Shown here: in pieces, positions 26,529-39,126 of the stretch
Layout: the number at the start of each line of letters is the position of its first letter
How positions within the stretch are numbered: position 1 is the stretch's first letter
NCBI RefSeq assembly: GCF_018494055.1
Contig: NZ_JABBFQ010000005.1
Location: forward strand, 156,071 to 220,070
Direction of reading: 5' to 3'
From: Rosenbergiella epipactidis
GTDB lineage: Bacteria > Pseudomonadota > Gammaproteobacteria > Enterobacterales > Enterobacteriaceae
DNA length: 64,000 bases
Program-made: the position numbers and the translations under genes
The notes under the pieces: generated by a model
Database searches by the model: none
What the model was told of the DNA's origin: nothing
What the model saw: only the letters and a program-made list of their open reading frames with translations

Positions 26529-26560
26529 AAAAAAACCCAGCATACTGCGCTGGGTTTTTT
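26529..26560. terminator. glmS rho-independent terminator (bidirectional)
   Basis: AAACCCAGC and GCTGGGTTT form a 9-bp stem with a 7-base loop, flanked by A and T runs, 30 bases after the glmS stop. Confidence 0.8.
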
Positions 26561-26589
26561 CTCTTTGACACGCTTCTATTCGCCGTACC

Positions 26590-28422
26590 TTACTCCACCG
26601 TCACCGACTTCGCTAAGTTACGAGGTTGATCGACATCGGTCCCTTTAATCAGCGCAATATAATAAGAAAGCAGCTGCAGTGGGATGGTATAGATAATCGG
26701 CGCAAGCACCTCTTCGACATGGGATAGTGGAATAATTTTCATATTCGGGCTATCGCTAAAGCCGGCATCTTGGTCGGCGAAGACATAGAGTAAACCGCCG
26801 CGAGCGCGTACTTCTTCAATATTGGACTTTAGCTTTTCCAGTAGTTCGTTATTCGGCGCAACAATGATGACTGGCATATCGGCATCGACTAGCGCCAACG
26901 GCCCATGTTTTAGCTCGCCCGCCGCATAAGCTTCGGCATGAATATAGGAGATCTCTTTAAGCTTTAACGCCCCTTCCATGGCGATAGGGTACTGATCGCC
27001 ACGACCTAAGAACAAGGCATGATGCTTATCAGAAAAATCTTCTGCGAGGCTCTCAATATTCTTATCTTGCGATAAAATCTGTTCAATACGCCCCGGTAAA
27101 GCTTGTAGCGCATGAATGATCTCGTGTTCCACCGCTTCAGGCTTACCATTTAGGCGAGCCATCTGTGCCACCAGCATCAATAACACGGTTAATTGAGTCG
27201 TGAAAGCTTTGGTCGAGGCGACGCCGATCTCAGTACCCGCCTTGGTCATTAAAGCCATATCCGATTCGCGTACCAGAGAGGAGCCATTAACGTTACAAAT
27301 CGTCAAGGCGCCTAAATAACCGATCTCTTTGGATAAGCGTAGCGCCGCGAGAGTATCAGCCGTTTCGCCAGACTGCGAGAGGGTAATCAGTAGGCTATCT
27401 GGACGCACTACCGATTTACGGTAGCGGAATTCTGAGGCTATCTCGACATCACACGGAACACCGGCAATCGCCTCAAACCAGTAACGGGAGACTAAGCCCG
27501 AGTTGTAAGAGGTTCCACAGGCGACAATTTGAATATGTTTTGCCCGAGCAAGTAGTGCAAGACCGGATTCACCTAATTCGCTGAGGTCGATTTGTCCATC
27601 ATGAAAACGCCCCTGCAGGGTATTTTTGATCGCAATAGGCTGCTCATAGATCTCTTTTTGCATGTAATGACGGTAAAGGCCTTTATCACCCGCATCATAT
27701 TGTGCAGAAGACTCAATGACTGCGCGAGTCACAGGCGTTTCATCACGTTGGAATAAGGTCACGGTGCGACGCGTTACTTCAGCGACATCACCTTCCTCTA
27801 AAAAGATAAAACGACGGGTCACGGGTAATAACGCCAGCTGGTCAGAGGCGACAAAATTCTCACCAACTCCCAAACCAATCACCAGTGGGCTACCTGAACG
27901 TGCAGCCACCAACACCGAAGGATCATTACTATCCATGATGACCATACCGTAGGCACCGCGTAGTAGTTTGATTACGCGTTGTACCACTTCACGTAAGCTA
28001 CCACCGTGCATTTTTTGCTGCTGGTGGATTAAGTGAGCAACCACTTCAGTATCGGTTTGTGAGGTAAAAACGTAGCCATCGGCCAACAGTGCTGGGCGTA
28101 ACTCATCGTGGTTCTCAATGATACCGTTATGCACCAGTACAATGTTGTGAGATACATGTGGGTGAGCATTCACTTCGGAAGGAACACCATGCGTGGCCCA
28201 ACGTGTATGGGCAATCCCTGTGCCTCCAGTGACCGGCTGCTGCTCAACAGCATCCACCAGCGCCTGCACCTTACCTAAACGACGAACGCGCGTTAAATGA
28301 CCCTGTTGGTCAGCCACTGCTAAGCCAGAAGAGTCGTAACCGCGATACTCCAAACGGCGTAGTCCTTCTAATAAAATTTCAGCAATATCACGTTGTGCTA
28401 CCGCACCCACTATTCCACACAT
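26590..28422 (-). CDS. glmS: Glutamine-fructose-6-phosphate aminotransferase
   Basis: This 610-residue protein starts MCGIVGAV, with Cys2 the glutaminase nucleophile. The N-terminal glutamine amidotransferase domain ([17 protein letters not shown]) is followed by two SIS sugar-isomerase domains ([37 protein letters not shown]). It ends [13 protein letters not shown]. It makes glucosamine-6-phosphate, the first committed step to UDP-GlcNAc for peptidoglycan and LPS. It lies 35 bases after glmU. In relatives the mRNA is controlled by the sRNA GlmZ. The last codons form the attTn7 recognition site, and a defence island lies just beyond. Confidence 0.98.
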   Translation of the reverse strand: MCGIVGAVAQRDIAEILLEGLRRLEYRGYDSSGLAVADQQGHLTRVRRLGKVQALVDAVEQQPVTGGTGIAHTRWATHGVPSEVNAHPHVSHNIVLVHNGIIENHDELRPALLADGYVFTSQTDTEVVAHLIHQQQKMHGGSLREVVQRVIKLLRGAYGMVIMDSNDPSVLVAARSGSPLVIGLGVGENFVASDQLALLPVTRRFIFLEEGDVAEVTRRTVTLFQRDETPVTRAVIESSAQYDAGDKGLYRHYMQKEIYEQPIAIKNTLQGRFHDGQIDLSELGESGLALLARAKHIQIVACGTSYNSGLVSRYWFEAIAGVPCDVEIASEFRYRKSVVRPDSLLITLSQSGETADTLAALRLSKEIGYLGALTICNVNGSSLVRESDMALMTKAGTEIGVASTKAFTTQLTVLLMLVAQMARLNGKPEAVEHEIIHALQALPGRIEQILSQDKNIESLAEDFSDKHHALFLGRGDQYPIAMEGALKLKEISYIHAEAYAAGELKHGPLALVDADMPVIIVAPNNELLEKLKSNIEEVRARGGLLYVFADQDAGFSDSPNMKIIPLSHVEEVLAPIIYTIPLQLLSYYIALIKGTDVDQPRNLAKSVTVE

Positions 28423-28457
28423 AACATTATCCTAAACTGTTTGAATGTAAGCCGTTT

Positions 28458-29834
28458 TCACGAGTTACTTTTCTTTCTTGAGGGCTGCCAACCGGCTTTG
28501 CTTAACTGCTCTTTGGGATTGTAGGCCAACGATGCTGAGGCAATATCACGCATCACCGTGGTACCTGCAGCAATAGTCACGCCGTCACCGACCGTAACCG
28601 GTGCAATAAACTGAGTATCTGACCCCACAAAGACATGATCACCAATCACCGTTTGGTACTTATATTTACCATCGTAATTACAGGTAATGGTTCCTGCGCC
28701 AATATTGACATCACTGCCAATGGTTGCATCGCCGAGGTAGCTTAAATGGCCAGCTTTCGTCCCTTTACCTAATTGCGATTTTTTTACTTCGACGAAGTTG
28801 CCGACATGAACCTCTTCAGCAAGCTCAGCCCCTGGGCGTAACCGTGCAAACGGGCCAACGGTACAAGCGGTTCCAAGCTGAGCACCATCGATCACGCTAT
28901 AAGGGCTAACTTCTGTGTTATCGCCAATCACGCTATTACGAAGAATACAGCCCGCGCCAATTTTAACGTTATTTCCCAGCACCACGTCACCTTCGATGAT
29001 GACATTACAGTCAATCTCGACATCACGACCTTGGGTTAAGTTACCGCGAAGATCGAACCGAGAGGCATCCCGTAACATGACACCCGCTAAGAGTAACTGC
29101 TCTGCGCGGTCATGTTGATAGATACGTTCTAATTGTGAGAGCTGTAAGCGGTTATTCACCCCTTCGGTTTCACTTTGCTTGGTCGGGTGAACCGCACAGA
29201 TTACTCGTCCTTCGCGGTGAGCAAGCTCAATAATATCGGTAATGTAATATTCACCCTGAGCATTGTTATTTGTCAGCTGACTCAACCAACGCTTTAGATC
29301 TCCGCCGTTGGCTAATAAAATCCCGGTGTTGACTTCATTAATGGTGAGCTGTTCAGCTGAGGCATCTTTCTGCTCAACAATCCCCGTTATCGTGTCGTGG
29401 TCACGAAGAATACGGCCATAACCGGTTGGATTATCGGTAATCACCGTCAGTAAGGCGATGCCGCCTTGAGGTTTTGATGCTTGCAAACGGCGTAAGGTAT
29501 CAGACGCGATAAGCGGTACGTCGCCGTAAAGCATCAAAATATCTTCATCATCACTGAATGCGGGGGCGGCTTGTTGCATTGCATGGCCGGTACCAAGCTG
29601 CTCGGCTTGGTATACCCAATGCAAGTCGGGATCGGCTAAATGGCTTTTCAATAATTCGCCACCATGGCCATAAACAAGATGGATCGTTTTCGCTTCAAGG
29701 ACTTTCGCTGTATCAATGACGTGCTGCACCATCGGTTTACCTGCCAAGTGGTGTAACACTTTTGGAAGGTCTGAATACATCCTTGTACCCTTGCCTGCTG
29801 CAAGGATCACCACACTCATCGCTTTACTAGACAT
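28458..29834 (-). CDS. glmU: Bifunctional UDP-GlcNAc pyrophosphorylase / GlcN-1-P acetyltransferase
   Basis: This 458-residue protein has an N-terminal uridylyltransferase signature, [18 protein letters not shown]. Nucleotide-site motifs are [10 protein letters not shown] and YGDVPLI. The C-terminal left-handed beta-helix acetyltransferase has repeated hexapeptides and the conserved [12 protein letters not shown] and [11 protein letters not shown]. It acetylates glucosamine-1-phosphate and couples it to UTP, giving UDP-GlcNAc. It is upstream of glmS and downstream of the ATP synthase operon. Confidence 0.98.
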   Translation of the reverse strand: MSSKAMSVVILAAGKGTRMYSDLPKVLHHLAGKPMVQHVIDTAKVLEAKTIHLVYGHGGELLKSHLADPDLHWVYQAEQLGTGHAMQQAAPAFSDDEDILMLYGDVPLIASDTLRRLQASKPQGGIALLTVITDNPTGYGRILRDHDTITGIVEQKDASAEQLTINEVNTGILLANGGDLKRWLSQLTNNNAQGEYYITDIIELAHREGRVICAVHPTKQSETEGVNNRLQLSQLERIYQHDRAEQLLLAGVMLRDASRFDLRGNLTQGRDVEIDCNVIIEGDVVLGNNVKIGAGCILRNSVIGDNTEVSPYSVIDGAQLGTACTVGPFARLRPGAELAEEVHVGNFVEVKKSQLGKGTKAGHLSYLGDATIGSDVNIGAGTITCNYDGKYKYQTVIGDHVFVGSDTQFIAPVTVGDGVTIAAGTTVMRDIASASLAYNPKEQLSKAGWQPSRKKSNS

Positions 29835-29934
29835 ACAGATCCTAATTCGTTTGATTCGCTCGAAAAGATAATCACTTTACGACACAGGATACACCATATT
29901 TCTCTTACTAAAATCAGATATTGTTAAGAAAAAA

Positions 29935-29969
29935 AGCTAAAAAAAATGCCAGCCGGTAAGGGCTGGCAT
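29935..29969 (-). terminator. Terminator of the atp operon
   Basis: ATGCCAGCC and GGCTGGCAT form a perfect 9-bp stem. On the minus strand it is followed by a run of T residues, about 21 bases after the atpC stop. Confidence 0.85.
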
Positions 29970-29990
29970 GATTCAGAGCACTAGGCCTGA

Positions 29991-30410
29991 TTACATCGCT
30001 TTTTTGGTCAGTTCAATGACCCGCAGCTTGGCAATCGCTTTCGCCAGTTCCGCAGAAGCCAAGGCATAATCAACATCAGTGTTGTTTTTGCTAATTGACT
30101 CTTCAGCTTGACGCTTCGCTTCAAGCGCCTGCGCTTCATCTAACTCTTCGCCACGAATAGCGGTATCCGCCATTACATTAACGTCGTTAGGCTGAACTTC
30201 CAAGATACCGCCAGAGAGGTAAATAACCTCTTCGCTATTATCTTGTTTAACGATACGAACCAAACCAGGCTTAATGGCGGTCAGTAACGGGGTGTGGCCA
30301 TGGAAAATCCCTAGCTCACCTTCGCTACCTGACACCTGGATATGTTGAACAACGCCAGAGAACATCTCTTTCTCTGCGCTGACAACAGTCAGGTGAAAAC
30401 TTTTAGCCAT
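29991..30410 (-). CDS. atpC: ATP synthase F1 epsilon subunit
   Basis: This 139-residue protein starts [15 protein letters not shown] and contains [19 protein letters not shown], the conserved epsilon beta-sandwich. A C-terminal helical hairpin ([14 protein letters not shown]) inhibits ATP hydrolysis in the family. It is part of the F1 central stalk with gamma and the last gene of the operon, followed by a strong terminator. Confidence 0.97.
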   Translation of the reverse strand: MAKSFHLTVVSAEKEMFSGVVQHIQVSGSEGELGIFHGHTPLLTAIKPGLVRIVKQDNSEEVIYLSGGILEVQPNDVNVMADTAIRGEELDEAQALEAKRQAEESISKNNTDVDYALASAELAKAIAKLRVIELTKKAM

Positions 30411-30433
30411 AATTATTCTCCTGGAAACTGTTA

Positions 30434-31861
<1,428 letters not shown>

Positions 31862-32728
31862 TTAAACCGCGGAGGCCCCCGAGACGATCTCGGTAAGTTC
31901 CTGGGTGATGCTGGCCTGACGAGCTTTGTTGTAAACCAACTGGAGCTCTTTGATCAGGTTTCCGCCGTTGTCGGTTGCAGCTTTCATCGCCACCATACGT
32001 GCGGCCTGCTCGCTGGCCAGGTTTTCCACAACACCCTGATAAACCTGAGATTCGACATAACGGCGCAGCAAAGTATCCAGCAACGCTTTCGGATCGGGTT
32101 CGTACAGGTAGTCCCAAGTTTTCGTCTTCAACTCTGCTTCGCCTTCAGCTGGCGGTAACGGCAGCATCTGGGTAACGGTTGGGGTCTGGGACATCGTGTT
32201 GTTAAATTTATTGCTAACGACATAAAGCTTGTCGATACGACCTTCATCGAAGGCTTGTAACATGACTTGGACTGGACCGATGATATCAGCCAGTGCAGGT
32301 TTATCGCCTAAGCCACTTGCTTGAGCAACAACGTTACCGCCAACAGCTTTAAAAAATGAGAGCCCTTTCGACCCGATAATGGCCAGATCACTCTGAACAC
32401 CTTTATCAGACCAAGCTTTCATCTCTGTCATTAATTTTTTGAACAAGTTAGTGTTCAAACCACCACAAAGCCCGCGGTCGGTAGAAACGACCAAATAGCC
32501 GACGCGCTTAACGTCACGCTCATCCAGGTAAGGGTGCTTGTATTCCAGATTTCCTAACGCTAAGTGACCGATCACTTTGCGAATAGTTTCTGCATACGGA
32601 CGGCTGGCTGCCATGCGTTCCTGCGATTTACGCATTTTGGAGGCGGCTACCATTTCCATCGCTTTGGTGATTTTCTGCGTATTTTTTACGCTTCCAATCT
32701 TACTACGTATCTCTTTTGCGCCGGCCAT
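31862..32728 (-). CDS. atpG: ATP synthase F1 gamma subunit
   Basis: This 288-residue protein starts [31 protein letters not shown], the N-terminal coiled-coil of gamma. It contains [15 protein letters not shown] and ends in the paired C-terminal helix with [12 protein letters not shown] and [14 protein letters not shown]. It is the rotating shaft that couples the c-ring to catalysis. Confidence 0.97.
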   Translation of the reverse strand: MAGAKEIRSKIGSVKNTQKITKAMEMVAASKMRKSQERMAASRPYAETIRKVIGHLALGNLEYKHPYLDERDVKRVGYLVVSTDRGLCGGLNTNLFKKLMTEMKAWSDKGVQSDLAIIGSKGLSFFKAVGGNVVAQASGLGDKPALADIIGPVQVMLQAFDEGRIDKLYVVSNKFNNTMSQTPTVTQMLPLPPAEGEAELKTKTWDYLYEPDPKALLDTLLRRYVESQVYQGVVENLASEQAARMVAMKAATDNGGNLIKELQLVYNKARQASITQELTEIVSGASAV

Positions 32729-32779
32729 GAGCTTCTCCTCAAAGTCAGGCGGCCTGCTTACTCAGCAAGCCGCAAGACA

Positions 32780-34321
32780 TTACCAGGACTGGGTTTTCTT
32801 GAACGTTTCGAGGAGAGCTTTGAACTTCTCTTCGATTTCGCCGTTGTAATTACCAGATTGGTTGATTTCCTGCATCAGTTCCGCGTGCTCGCGAGCAGCA
32901 TAAGCTAACAGAGCCGATTCAAAGCTGCCGATCTTAGACAGTTCTACATCGCCCAGGAAGCCACGCTCAGCAGCAAACAGAACCAGACCCTGTTGAGAAA
33001 CAGACATTGGCTCGTATTGCTTTTGCTTCAGCAACTCAGTCACTTTCTGACCGTGATCTAATTGCTTACGAGTCGCTTCATCAAGATCTGATGCGAATTG
33101 GGAGAATGCTGCCAATTCACGGTACTGTGCTAATGCGGTACGAATACCACCAGACAGCTTCTTGATGATTTTGGTCTGCGCTGCACCACCCACACGAGAT
33201 ACAGAGATCCCTGGGTTAACGGCAGGACGGATACCGGAGTTAAATAGGTTCGATTCTAAGAAGATCTGACCATCGGTAATAGAGATTACGTTAGTCGGAA
33301 CGAACGCAGAAACGTCACCCGCTTGAGTTTCGATGATTGGCAGCGCGGTTAATGAACCGGTCTTACCTTTCACTGCACCTTTAGTGAAGTTTTCAACATA
33401 CTCAGCGCTAACACGTGAAGCACGCTCTAGCAGACGAGAGTGGAGATAGAAAACATCACCAGGGAATGCTTCACGTCCTGGTGGACGACGTAGCAGCAGT
33501 GAAATTTGACGGTAAGCAACAGCTTGCTTAGACAGATCATCATAAACGATCAGCGCGTCTTCACCACGGTCACGGAAGTATTCACCCATTGCACATCCTG
33601 CGTAAGGCGCAAGATATTGCAGTGCAGCAGATTCAGATGCTGAAGCAACAACAACGATAGTGTTAGACAGCGCACCGTGCTCTTCTAATTTACGAACAAC
33701 GTTCGAAATTGTTGAAGCTTTCTGACCGATAGCAACGTAAACACATTTGATGCCTGAATCGCGTTGGTTGATGATTGCATCGATCGCCATCGCGGTTTTA
33801 CCGGTCTGACGGTCACCGATGATCAGCTCACGCTGGCCACGGCCGATTGGAATCATCGCATCAACTGCTTTGTAACCTGTTTGTACAGGCTCATCAACAG
33901 ATTGACGGTCGATAACACCTGGAGCAATCATTTCTACTGGAGAGAAACCGTCGTTTTCAACAGGTCCTTTACCATCGATAGGTGCGCCAAGAGTGTTAAC
34001 AACACGGCCTAACAGGCCACGTCCAACAGGAACTTCTAAAATACGGCCAGTACACTTCACTTTCATGCCTTCGGCAAGATCAGCGTAAGGACCCATCACT
34101 ACTGCACCAACAGAGTCGCGCTCTAAGTTCAGTGCGATAGCGTAACGGTTGCCGGGTAGGGCAATCATCTCACCCTGCATAACATCATTGATGCCATGAA
34201 CACGGATGATCCCGTCACTTACAGAAACAATAGTACCTTCATTGTGAGCTTCGCTCACGACATCGAACTGAGCAATACGCTGCTTGATCAGTTCGCTGAT
34301 TTCGGTGGAATTCAGTTGCAT
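32780..34321 (-). CDS. atpA: ATP synthase F1 alpha subunit
   Basis: This 513-residue protein, the same length as in E. coli, has the P-loop [23 protein letters not shown], and the arginine-finger region [11 protein letters not shown]. It is the non-catalytic nucleotide-binding subunit alternating with beta in F1. It lies between atpH (14 bases) and atpG. Confidence 0.98.
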   Translation of the reverse strand: MQLNSTEISELIKQRIAQFDVVSEAHNEGTIVSVSDGIIRVHGINDVMQGEMIALPGNRYAIALNLERDSVGAVVMGPYADLAEGMKVKCTGRILEVPVGRGLLGRVVNTLGAPIDGKGPVENDGFSPVEMIAPGVIDRQSVDEPVQTGYKAVDAMIPIGRGQRELIIGDRQTGKTAMAIDAIINQRDSGIKCVYVAIGQKASTISNVVRKLEEHGALSNTIVVVASASESAALQYLAPYAGCAMGEYFRDRGEDALIVYDDLSKQAVAYRQISLLLRRPPGREAFPGDVFYLHSRLLERASRVSAEYVENFTKGAVKGKTGSLTALPIIETQAGDVSAFVPTNVISITDGQIFLESNLFNSGIRPAVNPGISVSRVGGAAQTKIIKKLSGGIRTALAQYRELAAFSQFASDLDEATRKQLDHGQKVTELLKQKQYEPMSVSQQGLVLFAAERGFLGDVELSKIGSFESALLAYAAREHAELMQEINQSGNYNGEIEEKFKALLETFKKTQSW

Positions 34322-34335
34322 ATGCTCCAGTCCCC

Positions 34336-34869
34336 TTAAGACTGCAAGACGTCTGCTAGACGATCTAGACGGCCACGGATACTTCCGTCGATGACCGTAT
34401 CACCCGCACGGATGATGACGCCTGCCATTACAGACTTATCGATTTTGCAATTCAGCTTAACTTTGCGTGATAAACGTTTTTCCATCGCGGCACTGATTTT
34501 AGCCAGTTGCGCCTCATTCAATGCGCTTGCAGAGATAACGTCGACTTCCGCCGTTGCTTCATACGCGTCACGTAATTGAATAAAGCTTTCCAGAACAGCA
34601 GGAAGCGCGGTCAAACGACCATTTGTAGCCATTACCTTAACCAGGTTCTGACCATGGGCATCAAGTTGATCACCGCACACAGCGTTCACCGTGGCAGCTG
34701 CTTTTTCAGAGGCGATAGCGCCTGAAAGTAAATCAGCAAGCTGCGGAGTGCGAACCACTTCTGCGGCAAATGCTAGCATGCTCTGCCAGCGATCAATAGC
34801 TTGGTGCTCAACAGCAAAGTCAAAAGCTGCTTTGGCGTAGGGGCGAGCTACAGTAATAAGTTCAGACAT
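34336..34869 (-). CDS. atpH: ATP synthase F1 delta subunit
   Basis: This 177-residue protein has the delta/OSCP N-terminal helical domain ([17 protein letters not shown]) and the conserved C-terminal pattern [27 protein letters not shown]. It anchors the peripheral b stalk to the top of F1. Length matches the family. Confidence 0.97.
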   Translation of the reverse strand: MSELITVARPYAKAAFDFAVEHQAIDRWQSMLAFAAEVVRTPQLADLLSGAIASEKAAATVNAVCGDQLDAHGQNLVKVMATNGRLTALPAVLESFIQLRDAYEATAEVDVISASALNEAQLAKISAAMEKRLSRKVKLNCKIDKSVMAGVIIRAGDTVIDGSIRGRLDRLADVLQS

Positions 34870-34883
34870 CAGCCCCTCCCTCC

Positions 34884-35354
34884 TTACAGTTCAGCGACCA
34901 GTTTATCAACGATGTCGCTGTTAGCAGCTTCATCCACGGAACGCTCGATGATTTTCTCAGCTCCTGCGACAGCCAGTAACGCAACTTGCTTACGTAGCTC
35001 TTCACGGGCACGTTTACGCTCAGCATCAATTTCTGCCTGCGCTTGTGCGACGATCATAGTACGTTCAGCATCTGCTTCAGCTTTCGCATCTTCAAGAATC
35101 TGTGTACGACGTTTGTTCGCCTGCTCAATAATAACCTGAGCATCTTCTTTGGCTTTTTTCAGCTGGTCGGTCGCATTAGCTTGCGCGATATCCAAGTCTT
35201 TCTTTGCTTGTTCTGCAGAAGATAAACTATCAGCAACTTCTTTCTGACGTTTGTCGATAGCAGCCATAATTGGCGGCCATACGTACTTCATACAAAAGGC
35301 GACGAACAGGATAAATGCGATGGCCTGGCCGAGGATTGTTGCATTAATATTCAC
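34884..35354 (-). CDS. atpF: ATP synthase F0 b subunit
   Basis: This 156-residue protein has one N-terminal membrane helix ([22 protein letters not shown]) and a long charged coiled coil, typical of subunit b. A dimer forms the peripheral stalk linking subunit a to delta and alpha. Length is identical to the E. coli protein. Confidence 0.97.
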   Translation of the reverse strand: MNINATILGQAIAFILFVAFCMKYVWPPIMAAIDKRQKEVADSLSSAEQAKKDLDIAQANATDQLKKAKEDAQVIIEQANKRRTQILEDAKAEADAERTMIVAQAQAEIDAERKRAREELRKQVALLAVAGAEKIIERSVDEAANSDIVDKLVAEL

Positions 35355-35401
35355 AGCACAATGCCTCTCAATAAGTTAACTTGCTCTGCCGCTTATCATT
35401 A

Positions 35402-35721
<320 letters not shown>

Positions 35722-35751
35722 TCAATCAAATCAATAATGTTGGTGTAAAAA

Positions 35752-36959
<1,208 letters not shown>

Positions 36960-37320
36960 AACGTGAAAATTCCCCTTTGACCCGGAATGGTATTTCGTGT
37001 GCTTAAAAAGCTGCTGTGGCCACTTAAAGAGTGAACAGCAAAAGCCGTGCAAATTATACGGGGAGCACCTGCGATTTCAATCTGTAACTTGCGAAAAGAT
37101 GAACAATTATTTAAATTTCTTTCAGAAAAGCGTTATTCAGCCGATTATCCTGAAAAAAATCCCGTAAATTAAAGAATAAGCCCGACTCTTCTTCGTTAAT
37201 AATTAACCAAATTAAAACATTACTGAAACATTTACGACGAGTCACTCAATTAACCTTATAAAGATAAAGGGTAAAATAGTGGTATTTAAGGCGGGAAAAG
37301 TGTCGAATTACGGCTGTTTT
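36960..37320 (-). promoter_or_regulatory. Promoter/leader region of the atp operon
   Basis: These 360 bases between atpI and the microcin-like cassette are AT-rich and have no supported gene. The atp promoter must lie here or further upstream, but I cannot pick out a single best promoter by eye. Confidence 0.4.
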
Positions 37321-37328
37321 CACTAAGT

Positions 37329-37369
37329 TGAAAAGCACAAATATCATCACCTCATATCTCTGCTTTTCA
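37329..37369. other. Conserved hairpin downstream of microcin-like gene B
   Basis: TGAAAAGCA and TGCTTTTCA form a perfect 9-bp stem, 10 bases beyond the gene. The same hairpin follows gene A. There is no T tract, so it may be an mRNA stability or processing element rather than a simple terminator. Confidence 0.6.
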
Positions 37370-37378
37370 TCCTATCTG

Positions 37379-37675
37379 TTAGCTTTTTTGAGCCGCTTTC
37401 TGGCTAGTAATGCTCTTTATATTCTCAACGATATTTTGCACGCCTAGACTAATCCCTGCTATGGCCGTTAACGGCGCAAGTCCCACTGCTGCACCAATGC
37501 CTGCACCGATTTCTAAGCCACCCCAGACAAAAGTGGTCCTCAGATTATTAGCCTTGAAGACGCCATCAACCAAAGCCCCTACCGTGAACCCCATCGCTAG
37601 ACCGATTGGCGTGGTAATTAATCCAAAAATGCCCCCAGACACTTGCTGAGATTGCTGTACGGTTAATTCTCTCAT
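37379..37675 (-). CDS. Microcin/class II bacteriocin-like precursor B with GG leader
   Basis: This 98-residue peptide starts MRELTVQQSQQVSGG, a double-glycine leader of the type cut by peptidase-containing ABC exporters. The predicted mature part of 83 residues starts IFGLITTPIGLAMG. It is rich in Gly, Ala and hydrophobic residues, has no Cys, and contains several GxxxG patterns (GAGIGAAVG). I chose the ATG at 37675 because AAAGGA lies 7 bases upstream; an ATG five codons earlier overlaps that site. No immunity or export gene is adjacent. Antimicrobial activity is inferred. It is a tandem paralogue of the next gene. Confidence 0.7.
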   Translation of the reverse strand: MRELTVQQSQQVSGGIFGLITTPIGLAMGFTVGALVDGVFKANNLRTTFVWGGLEIGAGIGAAVGLAPLTAIAGISLGVQNIVENIKSITSQKAAQKS

Positions 37676-37943
37676 GTTGATTCCTTTCATTACTGCGTAA
37701 AGTGAGTTTAGTTATGCACCGTTCACTGTGCGCATGCAGGGTAACTTATGATTTTAACCATTGTAAACAATTGGTTAGATAGGAAATTTGAACGACCTTC
37801 TGGAAATATACGGGATAGGTATTAGTTATATTAGATTTTCTTTAGTGTAGAACGATGATGTTCTTCGTTTAGACAACGTATTATCGATACAGACAAAGGT
37901 CGACTTTCTCCCCTCCCCCATTTACCGATCCCTTCACCTAAGT

Positions 37944-37984
37944 TGAAAAGCAGAAATGTCATCGTTTTACACCTCTGCTTTTCA
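37944..37984. other. Conserved hairpin downstream of microcin-like gene A
   Basis: TGAAAAGCAGA and TCTGCTTTTCA form a perfect 11-bp stem with a 19-base loop, just after the gene. It matches the hairpin after gene B. Confidence 0.6.
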
Positions 37985-37993
37985 GCCTATCAA

Positions 37994-38290
37994 TTAGCTA
38001 TTTTGAGCGGCTTTCTGTTGATTGATGCTATTTTTATTTTTCACAATGCTGACGACGCCAAGACCAATACCTAACGCTGCCGTAATCGGGGCAATCCCTA
38101 CTGCCGCGCCAATTCCCGCCCCAAGCTGTAAGCCAGACCATTTAAAGGAAGTCTTTATATTACTGACTTTATATGCCGCATCGACTACAGATCCGATCGC
38201 TAAGCCCATGACTGCACCGATCGGGGTCGTGACAAAGCCAAAAATCCCACCAGAAACTTGTTGAGACTGCTGTATTGTTAACTCTTTCAT
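37994..38290 (-). CDS. Microcin/class II bacteriocin-like precursor A with GG leader
   Basis: This 98-residue peptide starts MKELTIQQSQQVSGG, nearly the same leader as gene B. The predicted mature part of 83 residues starts IFGFVTTPIGAVMG. It is glycine-rich and hydrophobic, has no Cys, and contains GAGIGAAVGIAP. AAAGGA lies 7 bases before the chosen ATG at 38290. A good promoter (TTGACA, 17 bases, TAATTA) lies 35-63 bases upstream. The sequence differs from gene B at many positions in the mature part, so the two may form a two-peptide system or have separate targets. No immunity or export genes are in the window. Confidence 0.7.
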   Translation of the reverse strand: MKELTIQQSQQVSGGIFGFVTTPIGAVMGLAIGSVVDAAYKVSNIKTSFKWSGLQLGAGIGAAVGIAPITAALGIGLGVVSIVKNKNSINQQKAAQNS

Positions 38291-38324
38291 ATTGATTCCT
38301 TTCATACCTATTAGTAAATAGCAT

Positions 38325-38353
38325 TAATTATCGCTGAGAGATGCACATGTCAA
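38325..38353 (-). promoter_or_regulatory. Sigma70-type promoter of microcin-like gene A
   Basis: TTGACA and TAATTA are separated by 17 bases upstream of gene A. The equivalent position before gene B has lost the -35 match. Confidence 0.5.
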
Positions 38354-38423
38354 AGTGCGAACGCAGAGTAACGCATGATTTTAATCTTTGTAAACAGATA
38401 GTTAGATAGGATTTTAGTCTTCG

Positions 38424-38454
38424 AAAGGGAAAAAGGAACCCTAACGGTTCCTTT
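38424..38454 (-). terminator. Terminator of the mnmG-rsmG unit
   Basis: AAAGGAACC and GGTTCCTTT form a 9-bp stem followed on the minus strand by TT and pyrimidines, just after the rsmG stop. Confidence 0.75.
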
Positions 38455-38456
38455 AA

Positions 38457-39077
38457 TTAGATTTTCTTCAGTATTAATAGATGACGTTCTTCGTCTAACT
38501 GCGGGACATCTAATCGATGCGAGGCTTCAAGATGAATGTTTTCTGGTAAAGATTCGCATTCTTCCGCAGGAAATTGCCCCTTCAAGGCATAAAAACGTCC
38601 ATGCCCTTCTGCCGGAAGATGCTGACACCAATGCAACATATCATGGACAGAAGCAAAAGCTCGGCTTATCACCCCATCGAACGGCGGTGAGTCGGGATAT
38701 TCTTCGACTCGTGATTGCACTGGGGTAATATTTTGCAGTTTTAGCTCATGTTGGACCTGCTTTAAGAATCTAACGCGCTTTCCTAAGCTATCCAATAAGG
38801 TAAATTCAGCCTCAGGCATCACAATTGAAAGGGGAATACCCGGTAACCCTGGTCCCGTCCCAACGTCGATAAAGCGCTTACCCCGTAAATACGGCGCGAC
38901 GACGATACTGTCCATAATATGGCGGACGATCATCTGTTGTGGATCTCGTACCGACGTTAGATTGTAGGCTTTGTTCCACTTATCGAGTAACTCAACATAA
39001 GCGACCAGTTGCTGTTTTTGTTGATCGGTTAGAGAAATCGCCGACTGATTAAGAAGTTTTGAAAGTTGTGTTATCAC
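38457..39077 (-). CDS. rsmG: 16S rRNA m7G527 methyltransferase
   Basis: This 206-residue protein (formerly GidB) has [21 protein letters not shown], the AdoMet motif [17 protein letters not shown], and [11 protein letters not shown]. It methylates G527 of 16S rRNA; loss gives low-level streptomycin resistance in relatives. It follows mnmG with a 49-base gap containing a hairpin. Confidence 0.96.
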   Translation of the reverse strand: MITQLSKLLNQSAISLTDQQKQQLVAYVELLDKWNKAYNLTSVRDPQQMIVRHIMDSIVVAPYLRGKRFIDVGTGPGLPGIPLSIVMPEAEFTLLDSLGKRVRFLKQVQHELKLQNITPVQSRVEEYPDSPPFDGVISRAFASVHDMLHWCQHLPAEGHGRFYALKGQFPAEECESLPENIHLEASHRLDVPQLDEERHLLILKKI

Positions 39078-39095
39078 AGAATTTATTCCGAAAGG

Positions 39096-39119
39096 GAGAG
39101 GAAGTTTTCACTTCCTCTC
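39096..39119. other. Hairpin between mnmG and rsmG
   Basis: GAGAGGAAGT and ACTTCCTCTC form a perfect 10-bp stem with a 4-base loop. The lack of a strong T tract suggests a processing or attenuation element rather than full termination. Confidence 0.5.
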
Positions 39120-39126
39120 AACTGAC

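Larger units (their letters stand above)
37329..38412. repeat. Tandem duplication of the microcin-like cassette
   Basis: Two units of about 620 bp repeat in order: hairpin, gene, upstream region. The upstream regions share GTAAC..ATGATTTTAA..TTGTAAACA..GTTAGATAGGA (near 37741-37784 and 38368-38411). The downstream regions share CTAAGTTGAAAAGCA. The units have diverged, so the duplication is not recent. Confidence 0.75.

Noticed and set aside
26529..26590. Tn7 end sequences at the glmS junction
   Set aside because: No Tn7-type terminal sequence or tns genes were seen; the island is only placed at the hotspot, not shown to be Tn7-related.
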